Shown: positions 23,550 to 24,678 of the stretch, piece by piece
How the letters are laid out: each line of letters opens with the position of its first letter
Numbering within the stretch: the first letter of the stretch is position 1
Origin: CBFGTV01 sp965652145
GTDB taxonomy: Bacteria > Bacillota > Clostridia > Peptostreptococcales > Natronincolaceae
Length of the DNA stretch: 24,678 nt
Direction of reading: 5' to 3'
NCBI GenBank assembly: GCA_965652145.1
Contig: CBFGTV010000052.1
Location: 1 to 24,678, forward strand
Position numbers and translations under genes: made by a program
The notes under the pieces: generated by a model
Databases searched by the model: none
What the model was told of the DNA's origin: nothing
Seen by the model: only the letters and a program-made list of their open reading frames with translations

Positions 23550-23607
23550 ATTATTAGAAAGCATTTCCTTCTATGGAGAATATTATTTATAAAGAGAGGA
23601 TAATTAT

Positions 23608-24081
23608 ATGTTCAATCAAAAAAATATCAAAGCAGCTTATATTTTATTGCTGATCGGTATGTTTGTTCTTACAGCCTGTACCCAATCAACCTCCCAACAG
23701 GGCCAAAATAGTGTTAAAACTGATGAAAATGGTGAAATTACTGCTTATATTTTGGAACTCAATATAGAAGAGAACTCATTGTTAATAGACCCTGTAGAGT
23801 GGCTGACTCCAGAAGATGAGGAGCGATTGAATGAATTGAATCTGAATGCTGCCAGAGACCTTCCCACTGGTTTCAAGGTCCACAATGAAGTAGAAGAAAA
23901 GGAGTCCTACCCACTATCGACCGATGCAGATTTGTACATTTTAGACTTAGAGGATCTGCCGAGGGAGAAGAAGGTCGATAAAGAAGAACTGGCTGTCAGA
24001 ATAGACTACCAGCCTTCTCCTTATGTTTTAAAGATACAGGAAGGAACGATAATAGAGGTTCGAGAAAGATATTTACCATAG
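23608..24081 (+). CDS. Small lipoprotein of unknown function
   Basis: 157 aa; ATG 23608 follows AGAGAGGA. The N-terminus is a lipoprotein signal (hydrophobic YILLLIGMFVLTAC), with Cys24 as the lipid anchor, so it sits on the outer face of the membrane. The mature part is very acidic and begins with a Ser/Gln-rich linker. It then reads ITAYILELNIEENSLLIDPVEWLT, a beta-strand pattern often seen in small secreted domains of spore formers. The C-terminal strand IQEGTIIEVRERYLP looks complete. I do not recognise a named family. A good terminator follows. Confidence 0.85.
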   Translation: MFNQKNIKAAYILLLIGMFVLTACTQSTSQQGQNSVKTDENGEITAYILELNIEENSLLIDPVEWLTPEDEERLNELNLNAARDLPTGFKVHNEVEEKESYPLSTDADLYILDLEDLPREKKVDKEELAVRIDYQPSPYVLKIQEGTIIEVRERYLP

Positions 24082-24145
24082 TGTTAATTTTTAAAAATAA
24101 TAACGTGATAAGCGGTGTTGTTACTGATACATTTTCATACAGGGT

Positions 24146-24177
24146 CACTTTGCCTTTGGGTAGAGTGATTTTTTTTT
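24146..24177 (+). terminator. Terminator of the small lipoprotein gene
   Basis: CACTTTGCC (24146-24154) pairs with GGTAGAGTG (24159-24167) using two G-U pairs, with a 4-nt loop, then A and nine T residues. Confidence 0.85.
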
Positions 24178-24269
24178 CTTTTTTGAACACATTATTGAGC
24201 AGTTCATACTAAAAATATAGAGATAACAACATAATAAATTTTTAAAGGGCTACCTCCTTTTTTTATTAT

Positions 24270-24296
24270 GAAGCAAAGGGACGGTTCTTTTGCTTC
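24270..24296 (+). mobile_element. Hairpin end of a REP/IS200-like transposase element
   Basis: GAAGCAAA (24270-24277) pairs with TTTGCTTC (24289-24296) around GGGACGGTTCTT. Hairpins with a GGGACGGTTCTTTTGC-like core are, from memory, common directly upstream of Y1 (REP-associated) transposase genes in clostridia. The transposase remnant begins 49 nt downstream. Confidence 0.6.
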
Positions 24297-24344
24297 CAAT
24301 TTATTTATGTGGTAAAATAGATAAAAAGAGTGATGGTGACGAAT

Positions 24345-24560
24345 ATGCCTAGAGGAGCAAGAGAGAAAAGTGAGACTGGAATATATATCACATAATAATA
24401 AGAGGTGCAAACAGGCAAGAGATTTTTCATGATGGAGATAGAATAAGCTTTCTTGAGATATTAAAAAAATTAAAAAATAGTGCTGAGGTGAAAGTGTATG
24501 GGTGGTGCCTGATGAACAATCATGCCCATTTGCTATTAATAGAAAAGAACATTCGGGTGG
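24345..24560 (+). pseudogene. REP-associated (Y1/HUH) transposase remnant, frameshifted and truncated
   Basis: ATG 24345 opens MPRGAREKSETGIY, the classic start of Y1 transposases. After GGAATATAT the frame fails because of two extra bases in an AT run and would stop at TAA TAA. Skipping them restores HIIIRGANRQEIFHDGDRIS, then FLEILKKLKNSAEVKVYGW and CLMNNHAHLLLIEKN in one frame. HAH is the HUH metal-binding motif. Similarity ends near 24555, before the catalytic tyrosine region, and unrelated sequence continues to a stop at 24647-24649. It is a dead copy of an enzyme that cuts and joins single-stranded DNA at hairpins. Confidence 0.85.
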
Positions 24561-24600
24561 GTTTTTGGATCCTATATTTATCTTACAAGGAGACTGTTAA

Positions 24601-24663
24601 AAGCTCCTTACTGACATTGTTGTTATTTATTTCTAACTCATGTCAGTAAGGGGCTTCTTTTTT
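24601..24663 (+). terminator. Strong hairpin with T-tail after the transposase remnant
   Basis: AAGCTCCTTACTGACAT (24601-24617) pairs with ATGTCAGTAAGGGGCTT (24640-24656) with one mismatch and a 22-nt loop, followed by CTTTTTTT. It acts as a terminator by form. It could also be the structured end of a separate small element; no intact gene precedes it. Confidence 0.7.
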
Positions 24664-24678
24664 TAAAGAACAGATTTT

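Overview
The window looks like chromosomal DNA of a low-GC, endospore-forming Firmicute, most likely a clostridium. It carries an alpha/beta small acid-soluble spore protein (SASP), a spore-type cell-wall hydrolase, a T-box-controlled trpS, a c-di-AMP riboswitch and many AGGAGG-type ribosome binding sites. The species cannot be named from the sequence.

Left part (1-16814, all + strand, tightly spaced): one carbohydrate operon entering from outside the window. It encodes the end of one ABC sugar permease, a second permease, a sugar-binding lipoprotein, two cytosolic (alpha/alpha)6-type glycosidase-like proteins, a cytosolic GH31 enzyme with an unusual helical N-terminal extension, and two secreted GH31 enzymes. 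The secreted pair matches, in order and domain layout, what I recall of CtsY (3-alpha-isomaltosyltransferase) and CtsZ (6-alpha-glucosyltransferase) of Bacillus globisporus, which turn starch into the cyclic tetrasaccharide cycloalternan (cyclic nigerosylnigerose). My reading is a complete 'make outside, import, open and digest inside' pathway. CtsZ/CtsY convert maltodextrin to cycloalternan, the ABC system imports it, the cytosolic GH31 opens the ring, and the two helical-barrel enzymes finish the fragments. No transporter ATPase is present; CUT1 systems in Firmicutes often share an MsmX-type ATPase encoded elsewhere.

Middle part (16815-21945): housekeeping and spore genes. A consensus sigma-A promoter and a tryptophan T-box precede trpS. 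A CBS-ACT protein follows on the - strand, then a SASP gene, a DUF881 membrane protein, and a SleB/CwlJ-type hydrolase on the - strand. The hydrolase gene lies behind a clear c-di-AMP (ydaO-type) riboswitch but appears frameshifted. A small membrane protein and an MgtC-family protein complete this part.

Right part (21946-24678): accessory sequence. It holds a 32-aa holin-like toxin gene with a convergent antisense RNA, which together look like a type I toxin-antitoxin module. The antitoxin/terminator segment is duplicated in tandem. A PAP2-family membrane phosphatase, a small lipoprotein, and a frameshifted, truncated REP-associated (Y1/HUH) transposase remnant with its hairpin end follow.
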